DNA of 64,000 bases from Croceibacterium_A sp035555595 (GTDB lineage Bacteria > Pseudomonadota > Alphaproteobacteria > Sphingomonadales > Sphingomonadaceae): assembly GCA_035555595.1 (NCBI GenBank), contig DATMGK010000043.1, positions 1-64,000 on the forward strand, written 5' to 3'. The translations under genes were made by a program, and so were the position numbers. Numbering within the stretch: position 1 is the stretch's first letter; the number at the start of each line of letters is the position of its first letter. The notes beneath the pieces are model-generated. The model had not been told where the DNA came from. It saw nothing but the letters and a program-made list of their open reading frames with translations, and searched no databases. Of the stretch, positions 17,111 through 26,781 are shown in pieces.

Positions 17111-19462
17111 TTAGAATTCGCGCGAAACGCTGAGTCCGAACGTGCGCGGCGCGCCGTAGAATTCCGCGGCGTTCGCCAGACCCGTTACATAGAGTTTATT
17201 GGTAGCATTGCGTACGAAGGCTTCCGCACCCCAATCGCCGGAGCGGAACTCAAGCGTGGCGTCCATCGTCGTTCGGGCCGGAATGCGGAAATAGTCCGTG
17301 TTCTGGAAAATAGACGCATATTGGGCCCCGCTATGCGACACGCTGACGCGTGGCGTGATCCGGGCATCGCCACCCAGTTCGATGGTGTAGCCGAGCGAGG
17401 CATTGGCGGTTATCTTCGGAGCATAAGGATTATCCTCGCCCGCTAGATTGACGATGTACGGCGTGTAATCGAAGCATCCCACCGTCTGCCCCGGGGCGCA
17501 TTGCGGGCCAAGCTGGCCGGCTGGCAATTGGTACGTCGCCACTGCGGAAATCGCGCCGAGTTTCGATTTATTGTAGGCCAGCCCCGCATCGAAACTGACC
17601 GGCCCGAAACGCGACTGGATAGAGGCCTCTACCCCGTAGATCTTGGAATCGCCGATGTTGCGGATTTCGCTGAGCGTGGTCTGCGGATCGAAAACCTGCT
17701 GCTGCATCCCGGCATAGCGCATGTAATAGCCGCCGATCTGCAACAGAGCCTGATTACCGAACAGCTTGGATTTCCAGCCGATTTCGTAATCGTCGACCTT
17801 TTCCGGGCCAAAGTTGCTGACCGCGCTGTTTATGCCCCCCTGTTTGTAGCCACGGGCGTAGAACGCATAGACGAAGTTGCGATCGTCCACGTCCCAGTTG
17901 AGGGCGATCTTTCCGGTAGGCTCCTCTCCCTTGTAAACACCATCGATGGGAACCGGGATCACAACGCCGGGGAACGGCGATATCTGCAAGAGCCCGCTCT
18001 GTTCACCCCGATCGAAGCTGTAACGTCCGCCAGCCTGAATCTGCAGGGCCGGAGTGAGCTGATATCCGATCTGGCCAAAGACCCCGATCAGTTCCTGCCG
18101 TGAATTGGAGCGCAGGATCAGCGAGGCCCCGGTCGCATCGTGACTGGGAGTCGTGCCATCGGGGTAGACAACGAGATCCACCGGCGTTTCCCGATGGAAA
18201 TAGGACGCGCCGACCAGCCAGGTGAGCCGTTCGCCATCTGGCGAGATCACGTTGAATTCCTGGCTGTAGTAGTCGTTTTTCGGACCGATCAGGTGATGCG
18301 AAAAGCTGCCCGCCGGAAAAGACCCGACCGGCGCGGCGGAACCGTCGCTGTCGTCTATCCGGTCTTCCTTCAGATGCTGGTAACCGCTGAGCGAACGCAG
18401 GGTCACCCCGCCGGGCAGGATATAGCGCAGTTCCAGGCTGAAGCGGTTGGCCGTGTCCTTCAGCTTTTCCTGAGTATTATAGACAAGATCGAACGGCCCC
18501 GGCGTGCGGTTGCCATTCAGGGCGCTGGGGCCATCGTAACCGAACTGGTAGAAACTGCTGAACGGAGTGCAGGTGGCGCAGGCAGGGCGCGGACGCGGTG
18601 TCAGCCCGCCACCGTCGAGATAGTTGAACTCTGCCTTCAACAGGGCGCGGAAAGAATCGCTCGGTTCCCACAACAGACCCAGCCGCAGGTTCTGCTGCAA
18701 CAAGCTGCCGGGCGCATCGCCGGGATCGGTCCCCGCCCCGTTGGCGCTGCCCAGGTTGGTGTAGAAGCTGTCCCGCTTGTCCACGTTGAAGGCCACGCGC
18801 GCGGCCACTGTCTGTGAAATCGGCAGGTTCACCGCCCCTTGCAGCCGCAGCAGGTTGTAATTGCCCACTGTGGCATCCACGAAGCCGTTCACCCCGCCCG
18901 ACAGTTCCGGATTGCGCGAGTTGACCTGCAGGGAACCGCCGGTGGAATTCTGCCCGATGATCGTGCCCTGTGGCCCGCGCAGCACCTCCACACTGGCGAT
19001 GTCGTAGAACGGCGTGTTCAGCAGGATCGCTTCCGGCTGATAGAGGCCGTCGTGAAACACCGCCACGCCGGTGGTGATATTGGGCGAGGTGGTCGTATTA
19101 CCCAGCCCGCGCAGGTTGATGTTCGAAGTGAAGCCGTTCTGCGTATAGGACAGCCCCGGCACCTGCGTTTCGAGCGACTGGATTTCAGTAATCTGGCGAT
19201 CCGCCAGTTGATCGCCGCTGATGACAGACACGGAAATAGGCGTGCGCTGCACATCGGTGGAACGCCTTTCCGCAGTGACCATGATCACCGGCGGCTCACT
19301 GGCCTGATCCCCGCCGTCCGCTGACTCGGTTTGCGCGAATACGGCGCATGGCATCACCGTGGCCAGCATGGCCGCCAATCTCACCGCTGCTATCCCGCGC
19401 GACTTTCTGCGTTGATCGCGCGTGCTTTCGCCACCCCGGGCCGCCCCAAGATATCCGTTCAT
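17111..19462 (-). CDS. TonB-dependent outer-membrane receptor
   Basis: A 783-residue protein with a long signal peptide (about 44 residues, ending PCAVFAQ), a TonB box region PPVIMVTAERRSTDVQRTP, a plug domain (SLETQVPGLSYTQNGF, SNINLRGLGNT, SVEVLRGPQGTIIGQNSTGG) and a beta-barrel ending in Phe (SVSREF). This is the layout of sphingomonad TonB receptors for siderophores, carbohydrates or aromatics; the ligand is not evident. The ATG at 19462 is chosen because GGAGG lies 6 bases upstream; a second ATG six bases upstream abuts that site. It is divergent from a TetR regulator across a palindromic operator, so repression by TetR is likely. Confidence 0.93.
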   Translation of the reverse strand: MNGYLGAARGGESTRDQRRKSRGIAAVRLAAMLATVMPCAVFAQTESADGGDQASEPPVIMVTAERRSTDVQRTPISVSVISGDQLADRQITEIQSLETQVPGLSYTQNGFTSNINLRGLGNTTTSPNITTGVAVFHDGLYQPEAILLNTPFYDIASVEVLRGPQGTIIGQNSTGGSLQVNSRNPELSGGVNGFVDATVGNYNLLRLQGAVNLPISQTVAARVAFNVDKRDSFYTNLGSANGAGTDPGDAPGSLLQQNLRLGLLWEPSDSFRALLKAEFNYLDGGGLTPRPRPACATCTPFSSFYQFGYDGPSALNGNRTPGPFDLVYNTQEKLKDTANRFSLELRYILPGGVTLRSLSGYQHLKEDRIDDSDGSAAPVGSFPAGSFSHHLIGPKNDYYSQEFNVISPDGERLTWLVGASYFHRETPVDLVVYPDGTTPSHDATGASLILRSNSRQELIGVFGQIGYQLTPALQIQAGGRYSFDRGEQSGLLQISPFPGVVIPVPIDGVYKGEEPTGKIALNWDVDDRNFVYAFYARGYKQGGINSAVSNFGPEKVDDYEIGWKSKLFGNQALLQIGGYYMRYAGMQQQVFDPQTTLSEIRNIGDSKIYGVEASIQSRFGPVSFDAGLAYNKSKLGAISAVATYQLPAGQLGPQCAPGQTVGCFDYTPYIVNLAGEDNPYAPKITANASLGYTIELGGDARITPRVSVSHSGAQYASIFQNTDYFRIPARTTMDATLEFRSGDWGAEAFVRNATNKLYVTGLANAAEFYGAPRTFGLSVSREF

Positions 19463-19509
19463 TGACATCCTCCCATTCCCGTCAGTGTTCGCCTGACGTC
19501 TGGACTTGA

Positions 19510-19529
19510 TAGTTCGAACGTTCGTTCTA
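19510..19529. promoter_or_regulatory. Imperfect 20-bp palindrome, candidate TetR operator
   Basis: TAGTTCGAACGTTCGTTCTA has a perfect 10-bp core (CGAACGTTCG) and matching outer positions, with two mismatched pairs. GAACG-type half-sites are common for TetR-family repressors. It sits 47 bp upstream of the TonB receptor start and 38 bp upstream of the TetR start, so one site could control both genes. Confidence 0.6.
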
Positions 19530-19566
19530 GACAACAAGCAAGCTATACAGGCAGTGTCGCCCGCCT

Positions 19567-20265
19567 ATGATGCGAGGAAAGCAGCAGGCGGCGCGAAAGC
19601 CGGCGAAGGACGGATTGGAAATGGAGCATGAAACGCTGGCGCCCCCTTCTGGAAAGCGGGACGCAAGCACATCGGAACGGGTGCTGGCCGCGACGGAACG
19701 GCTATGCGCTGAACGCGGGCTGGAACTGGTTTCCATCCGCGACATAGCGCGCGAAGCCGGGGTCAGCCTGTCGGTGATATACCACCACTTCGGCTCCAAG
19801 ATCGACCTGCTGAAAACCCTGATCGAACGGCGCCTGGGGGAATTGTTCTGCCTGCGTCAGCCAATGATCGATCGGCTGGAAGCGCAGGCGCAGCCCTCGC
19901 TTGAAGAGCTGCTATATGCGATGATCGCACCGCTGAGTCTGCTTCGCAAACGAGGCAAGGATGGCGAGATCACGGGCCTGTTTCTGGCCCGGGTGCTGAT
20001 CAGCACTGTACCGGAGATCAAGCACGAGATCGACCGGGGTGCAGGCCGACTGACCCAGATCGTCGATCTGGCGCAGCGTGCCGCACCGCACCTCAGCCGC
20101 GTGGACGTTTGCTGGCGGCTGCACTTCACCCTGGGCATAGAGCGGATGCACCAGTGGGATTACGACCGGCTGGAAATCATGTCCGAAGGGGCCTGCGCGC
20201 AATCAGTGGACGAAGCCATCAACCGCGCTGTCGCGTTCGCCAAGGCAGGTTTTTTAGCGCCGTGA
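19567..20265 (+). CDS. TetR-family transcriptional regulator
   Basis: A 232-residue protein whose N-terminal helix-turn-helix (about residues 36-80) reads SERVLAATERLCAERGLELV, SIRDIAREAGVSLSVIYHHF, GSKIDLLKTLIERRLGEL. The remaining 150 residues are the all-helical ligand and dimerisation domain. The extension before the helix-turn-helix is basic; ATG 19621 (19th codon) is an alternative start with a GGATTGGAA site. It is divergent from the TonB receptor and probably represses both through the palindrome at 19510. The inducer is unknown. Confidence 0.92.
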   Translation: MMRGKQQAARKPAKDGLEMEHETLAPPSGKRDASTSERVLAATERLCAERGLELVSIRDIAREAGVSLSVIYHHFGSKIDLLKTLIERRLGELFCLRQPMIDRLEAQAQPSLEELLYAMIAPLSLLRKRGKDGEITGLFLARVLISTVPEIKHEIDRGAGRLTQIVDLAQRAAPHLSRVDVCWRLHFTLGIERMHQWDYDRLEIMSEGACAQSVDEAINRAVAFAKAGFLAP

Positions 20266-20568
20266 TTCGCTGAACACGGCCGGCGAGGACACCCGCAGCT
20301 CGATCACTCGGAGGTCACAAGAATTCCCTGATCTGAGGGAACGTGGCTTCGCGCAGAATTCATGCCCAAACTGTATCATTCCGAGACATTAATTTCCGTC
20401 AATAAGTGCGTCCTTTTGCTTCAAATTCTTAAGAAAAATGGTAAACATCCGTCACTGCTCGCGACGGAGTCGCTTTTCGCATAGTTTGTACAGGGGCAGC
20501 GCCATCATCCGGAATGGCCAAATTGCGTTAGCAAAAAGGGTTAACTTCAAACCTAAGGGGCTTTGAAT
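20266..20568. other. AT-richer intergenic region upstream of PEP-CTERM gene
   Basis: About 300 bp without a credible gene. Contents: hairpin TTCCCT(GATCTG)AGGGAA at 20324-20341; palindrome TTCTTAAGAA at 20426-20435; short hairpin GCGAC(GGA)GTCGC followed by TTTT at 20461-20477, which could end the TetR transcript or a leader. The stretch is visibly more AT-rich than its flanks and presumably holds the promoter of the PEP-CTERM gene; no confident -35/-10 pair is assigned. Confidence 0.4.
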
Positions 20569-21231
20569 ATGAAAAGTGTGTTCGCGGCGGGTATCGCCGC
20601 TGCTGCCGTTCTTGCGACGGCAGCTCCAGCCAACGCAGCTTCGATCGTGTTCGATTTCGGCGCCAACGCCAGCGGGCTCGATACCAGCGTAAATCCTGAC
20701 ATCTACTCGCTCTCGGTCAGCGGCCTGACGGTGACGGCTCGCGCCTATACCGGCCTTTCGGCTGTGCTGAATCAGGTGAGCTACGGCAGCCAGGCAGACG
20801 TTACCCATTCGTCAGCCGGTCTGGGCGTCCGTGGCAACAACAGCGACCAGATCAACGACAACGGCCTGTTGTCGCTGGGCGAAGGCATCCTTCTGACCTT
20901 CGATCAGGAAGTTACCCTGACCCAGGCATTGTTCGGCAACTTCGGTTCCAACGATAACGTCGGCTTCGAATGGGGCAGCCCGCTCAATGAAGGTGAAACT
21001 CTGGATGCGCTGTCGGTCGTGGGCGGAGCCTTCAATGGCACCTTCACCGGCACCCAGTTCTTTTTCGCCGCCAACTCCCTCACTTCGAACAGCTTCCGCC
21101 TCGACGGAGTGACGATCAACGCGCCCGTTCCCGAACCGGCGACGTGGCTGATGATGATCGTTGGCTTCGGCTTGCTGGGCGGTGTCATGCGCCGCAGCCA
21201 GCAGCAGCGGGTGCGTTACGACTTCGCCTGA
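20569..21231 (+). CDS. PEP-CTERM sorting-domain protein
   Basis: A 220-residue exported protein. Signal peptide MKSVFAAGIAAAAVLATAAPANA, then a beta-rich, Asn/Ser/Gly-rich, low-cysteine mature region (SIVFDFGANASGLDTSV to FRLDGVTINAP), then a C-terminal PEP-CTERM tag: VPEPATWLMMIVGFGLLGG with a basic end MRRSQQQR. Such tags are recognised and cleaved by exosortase, and the protein is then exposed on the surface or in exopolysaccharide. ATG 20569 is chosen because the signal peptide begins there; an in-frame TTG lies 6 bases upstream. A strong terminator follows. A second tagged protein is at 40625; no exosortase gene is in the window. Confidence 0.87.
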   Translation: MKSVFAAGIAAAAVLATAAPANAASIVFDFGANASGLDTSVNPDIYSLSVSGLTVTARAYTGLSAVLNQVSYGSQADVTHSSAGLGVRGNNSDQINDNGLLSLGEGILLTFDQEVTLTQALFGNFGSNDNVGFEWGSPLNEGETLDALSVVGGAFNGTFTGTQFFFAANSLTSNSFRLDGVTINAPVPEPATWLMMIVGFGLLGGVMRRSQQQRVRYDFA

Positions 21232-21255
21232 AGCCGTTAATCACCTTGAATACGG

Positions 21256-21282
21256 AAAAGGGGGGCATTGCCCCCCTTTTTT
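21256..21282 (+). terminator. Rho-independent terminator after PEP-CTERM gene
   Basis: AAAAGGGGGG pairs with CCCCCCTTTT across loop CATTG, followed by more T. Perfect 10-bp stem with U-tail, 25 bp after the stop codon. Confidence 0.9.
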
Positions 21283-21313
21283 GTGCGGCCACCACACTGG
21301 CAGGCCGGAACCA

Positions 21314-21775
21314 CTACAATACCCGCCAAACCCACAGCTTGATTCCGCTGGCGTAACGGGCGCCGCTGCAAATAAAGATTGAGCGGTTGAGCCAATCATA
21401 GGGCCCTTCAGGGGCTATGAACTCGGGCACGGTCCGGAAGTAGTATTCCGCGGGGTCCACATCCTCGCCCCGGCGAAGCCGGTCCATCACTTCCGGCGGG
21501 CCATGGCGCAGGCCCTTGTTGCGGATTTGAATCAGCGCCCCATCGTCGGTCTCTATCGCATAGATCGCATCGGCCACCGTCACGCCGTCAGGCCGCGTCA
21601 ATTGCCAGTCGGCGGAATTACCCATCAGCCGGCCACTGATCCGTGGCCCTTTGACATAGCCGCCAGCCAGGATCGGGATGATGCGCCGCGTACCATCGAC
21701 TACCTTGCCGATCTCACGCGGCGGCTCCAGATCGCCCCCCGCCTCATAAACGAATTCAAGTTCTGGCCTGATCAA
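21314..21775 (-). CDS. DUF3237 domain protein
   Basis: A 153-residue protein with the DUF3237 pattern: ELEFVYEAGGDLEPPREIG, RRIIPILAGGYVKGPRISG, GNSADWQLTRPDGVTVADA, IYAIETDDGALIQIRNKGLR, EYYFRTVPEFIAPEGPYDWL, NRSIFICSGAR. The family is a small beta-barrel of unknown function, often called an outer-membrane or enoyl-hydratase-like protein. The start is a TTG at 21775 (AAGGAG 6 bases upstream); no ATG lies near. It is 10 bp downstream of the secreted protein gene at 21786 and surely cotranscribed with it. Confidence 0.8.
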   Translation of the reverse strand: MIRPELEFVYEAGGDLEPPREIGKVVDGTRRIIPILAGGYVKGPRISGRLMGNSADWQLTRPDGVTVADAIYAIETDDGALIQIRNKGLRHGPPEVMDRLRRGEDVDPAEYYFRTVPEFIAPEGPYDWLNRSIFICSGARYASGIKLWVWRVL

Positions 21776-21785
21776 AATCCTCTCC

Positions 21786-23084
21786 TTAAAACCGTACACA
21801 TCCCTGCAACGAGGATCGCAGCACGGCGGGCGCCTCTGCAAGCGAGGCTTCGCCTTCCAACCGCCCGTCGATGCGCAGGTACACCATATCCTTCTGCGTC
21901 ATGAGATGCTGCACCAGTGGCGTGTTGGCGATACCGCCTACCCAGTATGTGCCTTCGTTGTTGGCTCTCTGCACGGGAATATCGACCAGCCGCCCGGCAA
22001 AGTTCCATGTCAGCGTAATACGCGTTCCCGCGGCGCCCCGTCCCAACAGCATCGCCATGTAGGGCCGGCCATTCTCACAATAGAGCGAGAGCGAAGTGAT
22101 GCTGGTCGAAGCCGCCGCCTCTACATAGGCGACCGGTGCGCGCCCTTGCACGGGCAGCAGTTCCCACGGCGTTCCGGGCGCGGCATTGGCCGCCTCACCG
22201 GGACTGTTGTTCAGCATACGCTGAATGTCCGGCGGAACGGGCAGGCGGCCGCTGGCGGGGGCATAAACGGTAAGCTTGCCCTGTTCCCACAAGCCGACCT
22301 GCACGGCGCGCTTTGCACCATCAATCAGGATATAGGCCTGATCTTCTCCGCCGCGATGGGGCGCATTGCCCGAGATGTAATAGATATCCCCCTGCCGTTC
22401 GAGCGGCCCGACGGTGGACAGGTTGACTTCAAGCACATCCATCTTCGCGCCCAGCATGGCGCGCAAGGCGGCAGCGACCTCTCCATTGTCGAACAGGTCG
22501 ATATTGTCTTCGGAATAACTGCCCGGATAGCGGCCGACCAGCGAACGCAGGTTGGCCCAGCCCAGCGGCACGCCCGCGACAGGTTCCGCCTCCGCCAACT
22601 GAGGGGGTGCAACACCGCTGCCCGTACCGGCGCAAAGCCTGTAACTGCCCACCAGCGCCGCATGAAACGGGTCCATCCGATTGCCGGGCGCGGCGTTGGA
22701 TTCAATCAGGATGTTTCCCGCCACCTCGTCATTGTTAACGTACATGAGCAGGTCGCCCATTTCGTACTCACCCGTGGGAAACGGATAGAAGGCAAGCATA
22801 ATACCGTCGTACGTCATGCCGAAAAAACTGGCGGCATATTCGAAGCGCGAAACCTGCACCGTGCGGCCATTGGCCCGAAACGTCATGCCTGCAGAGTCAA
22901 TAGTCAGCCGTGGCTCACGCGAACAATCGCCGCCGGGTGCGTAACTGCCAAAGATGTATTCGAAGCCGCCGTCCCGGAAGCCGTTGTCTGTCATCACAGC
23001 CGAGGCGGGAGAGGACACGATTGCCCCACCGGTGAAAATAGCGAGACCCAACAAGCAGCTTAGATAGGACTTACCCTTTGCCAT
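21786..23084 (-). CDS. Large secreted protein of unknown function
   Basis: A 432-residue protein with a signal peptide (MAKGKSYLSCLLGLAIFTGG, cleavage near ASA about residue 30). The mature part contains FGSYAPGGDCSREPRLTIDS, a motif pattern also seen in small lipocalin-like bacterial envelope proteins, and later repeats of aromatic-rich strands (GDIYYISGNAPHRGG, RITLTWNFAGRLVDIPVQR). Two or three beta domains are likely. I do not recognise a family. The start at 23084 is chosen because it begins the signal peptide and has a purine-rich AGGGGGC upstream. It heads an operon with DUF3237. Confidence 0.72.
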   Translation of the reverse strand: MAKGKSYLSCLLGLAIFTGGAIVSSPASAVMTDNGFRDGGFEYIFGSYAPGGDCSREPRLTIDSAGMTFRANGRTVQVSRFEYAASFFGMTYDGIMLAFYPFPTGEYEMGDLLMYVNNDEVAGNILIESNAAPGNRMDPFHAALVGSYRLCAGTGSGVAPPQLAEAEPVAGVPLGWANLRSLVGRYPGSYSEDNIDLFDNGEVAAALRAMLGAKMDVLEVNLSTVGPLERQGDIYYISGNAPHRGGEDQAYILIDGAKRAVQVGLWEQGKLTVYAPASGRLPVPPDIQRMLNNSPGEAANAAPGTPWELLPVQGRAPVAYVEAAASTSITSLSLYCENGRPYMAMLLGRGAAGTRITLTWNFAGRLVDIPVQRANNEGTYWVGGIANTPLVQHLMTQKDMVYLRIDGRLEGEASLAEAPAVLRSSLQGCVRF

Positions 23085-23485
23085 CGCTTTGCCCCCTAGA
23101 ACGTCAACCTGGTCCTTATCTCGCACGGGATTAACCATATTGAAACGGCGATGATAGCGCGGTCGTATTTACGACACCGTCCGGAAATGTGCCGTTCTGT
23201 TCCAGAACAACCTGTCCGGCATGCTATCGGGTCGCGGGGCTTGATCTGCCTGCGGCGAGGCGGCAATACGCCAGGGATCGCAAACGGGCGGACTTCGGCA
23301 ATGCTGAGTTACCGGGCTGAATTCATGAGCAGAAGCGGGAAAGGCGCCAGCTTCGCCATGCCTGACTTCCTGTTGTAGAGAAGCCCTGTTCAGGAAAACC
23401 CCGCCACTTCCGGCGAATGGCAGCCGGCCCGTCCCTCAGACGTGCAGTCCGGCCGACCGGTAAATGACAGGAATGGAATCTTTTA
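23085..23485. other. Non-coding gap upstream of ugd with two inverted repeats
   Basis: About 400 bp between divergent genes. I see no credible gene: a 75-codon frame at 23151-23378 lacks a ribosome-binding site and protein-like composition. Two perfect inverted repeats are present: GTCGTATTTACGAC (23162-23175) and GTTCTGTTCCAGAAC (23194-23208). They may be operators for the secreted-protein operon on the minus strand or for ugd. Confidence 0.45.
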
Positions 23486-24790
23486 ATGCGGATTACGATG
23501 ATCGGCTCGGGCTATGTCGGGCTCGTTTCCGGGGCCTGCTTCTCTGATTTCGGGCATGACGTGGTCTGCGTGGACAAGGACCAGCGCAAGATCGACGCCC
23601 TGAAGGCGGGCCGCATCCCGATTTTCGAACCGGGGCTGGACGAACTGGTCAGGCGAAACGTGGAAGCAGGCCGCCTGTCTTTCACCACCGATCTTGCCGC
23701 TGGCGTATCCGTGGCGGATGCGGTCTTCATCGCGGTGGGCACCCCGTCACGCGGGGATGACGGGCATGCGGACCTGTCATACGTCCACGGCGCCGCGGAA
23801 GAGATCGCGCGAGCGATGCAGGGCTTCACCGTGGTGGTCGACAAGTCGACCGTCCCCGTAGGCACCGGCGACGAGGTGGAGCGGATCATCCGCGAGACCA
23901 ACCCGCAAGCTGACTTTGCCGTGGTGTCCAATCCCGAATTCCTGCGCGAAGGCGCGGCAATCAGCGACTTCAAGCATCCCGACCGCATCGTTATCGGCAG
24001 CGACGAGCCGCGCGGCATGCATGTGATGCGCGAGGTTTATCGCCCGCTGTTCCTGGGCGGCAAGGCGCCGATCCTGGAGATGAGCCGCCGTTCGGCCGAA
24101 CTCACCAAATATGCGGGCAATGCCTTTCTCGCCACCAAGATCACCTTCATCAACGAAGTGGCGGACCTGTGCGAACGCGTGGGCGCCGATGTGCGTGACG
24201 TGGCGCGCGGCATCGGGCTGGATAACCGCATTGGATCGAAATTCCTCAACGCCGGGCCCGGCTATGGCGGAAGCTGTTTCCCCAAGGATACGCTGGCCCT
24301 GCTGAAGACCGCGCAGGACAGCGACGCACCACAACGCATCGTGGAAGCCGTTGTCGACGTAAACGAACAGCGCAAGCGCGCGATGGGGCGCAAGGTCATC
24401 GCGGCCTGCGGTGGGGATGTGCGCGGCAAGCGGATCGCGGTGCTGGGCCTGACCTTCAAGCCAAACACCGATGACATGCGCGATTCCCCCTCCATCGCGA
24501 TCATCCAGACCCTGCAGGATGCCGGCGCGCAAATCGCCGCGTGTGATCCGGAAGGCGTGGAACAGGCCCGCGCAGTTCTGGACGATGTGATTTACTGCAC
24601 TTCACCGTGGGAAGCAGCGGAAGGCGCGGCGGCCGCCGTGATCGTGACCGAATGGGACGCCTATCGCGCGCTGGACCTCAACCGGCTGAAGACGCTTCTG
24701 GCAGAACCGGTTCTGGTCGATCTGCGAAATGTTTACGAGCGCGATACGGTAGAAGATGCCGGACTGACTTACGTGGCCGTGGGCAGGTAA
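23486..24790 (+). CDS. ugd: UDP-glucose 6-dehydrogenase
   Basis: A 434-residue enzyme that oxidises UDP-glucose twice with NAD+ to UDP-glucuronate, a precursor of exopolysaccharides and glucuronate-containing sphingolipids. N-terminal Rossmann motif MIGSGYVGLVSGACFSDFGH, then VAVGTPSRGDDGHADLSYV, STVPVGTGDEVERII, NPEFLREGAAISDF, the catalytic loop AGPGYGGSCFPKDTLAL (nucleophile Cys at residue 264), and the C-terminal domain with AVLGLTFKPNTDDMRDSPS. All catalytic elements are intact. No adjacent polysaccharide genes, so it probably serves several pathways. Confidence 0.95.
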   Translation: MRITMIGSGYVGLVSGACFSDFGHDVVCVDKDQRKIDALKAGRIPIFEPGLDELVRRNVEAGRLSFTTDLAAGVSVADAVFIAVGTPSRGDDGHADLSYVHGAAEEIARAMQGFTVVVDKSTVPVGTGDEVERIIRETNPQADFAVVSNPEFLREGAAISDFKHPDRIVIGSDEPRGMHVMREVYRPLFLGGKAPILEMSRRSAELTKYAGNAFLATKITFINEVADLCERVGADVRDVARGIGLDNRIGSKFLNAGPGYGGSCFPKDTLALLKTAQDSDAPQRIVEAVVDVNEQRKRAMGRKVIAACGGDVRGKRIAVLGLTFKPNTDDMRDSPSIAIIQTLQDAGAQIAACDPEGVEQARAVLDDVIYCTSPWEAAEGAAAAVIVTEWDAYRALDLNRLKTLLAEPVLVDLRNVYERDTVEDAGLTYVAVGR

Positions 24791-24891
24791 CACCAGCGGC
24801 GGGGCGCGCCAGCTTCACCTTGCCCCCCGCCGCTTCACCGCCTATCTGCGCGGCAATTCCAAGCACACCCGAACACGCCGAAGGACCTTCG

Positions 24892-26565
<1,674 letters not shown>

Positions 26566-26573
26566 CACCAGCC

Positions 26574-26612
26574 GCCTCACTCTGGCCAAAAATATCGTGG
26601 CCGGGGTGAGGC
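26574..26612. terminator. Long GC-rich hairpin after ettA
   Basis: GCCTCACTCTGGCC (26574-26587) pairs with GGCCGGGGTGAGGC (26599-26612) over 14 positions including two G-T pairs, with loop AAAAATATCGT. No T-run follows on the plus strand, so it is a candidate terminator or mRNA 3' stabiliser 8 bp after the ettA stop. Confidence 0.4.
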
Positions 26613-26669
26613 GCGGCACCGCACCCACCTGCCGCCACCGACAGACCGAGTATCTTTACCTATTCGACA

Positions 26670-26707
26670 ACCTGAACGTTCAGGTAACTGACCCGTTCAG
26701 TGAACGG
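26670..26707. promoter_or_regulatory. Two adjacent palindromes upstream of rcnB-like gene
   Basis: ACCTGAACGTTCAGGT (26670-26685) is a perfect 16-bp palindrome. CCGTTCAGTGAACGG (26693-26707) is a second, odd-centred one. Both use the half-site GTTCA/TGAAC, and their centres are about 22.5 bp apart, roughly two helical turns. This suggests a pair of binding sites for one dimeric regulator controlling the gene at 26782. The regulator is unknown. Confidence 0.55.
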
Positions 26708-26781
26708 AAAGCGCGACTCGCTTAATTCGGACGGTATTAAGCGGCCGTAGCCAATCGGCAGCAGGTCAGGAGAAGCGGCGG

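Noticed and set aside
23151..23378. Possible small 75-residue gene
   Set aside because: No ribosome-binding site, composition is arginine/serine-rich as in random high-GC frames, and no recognised similarity.
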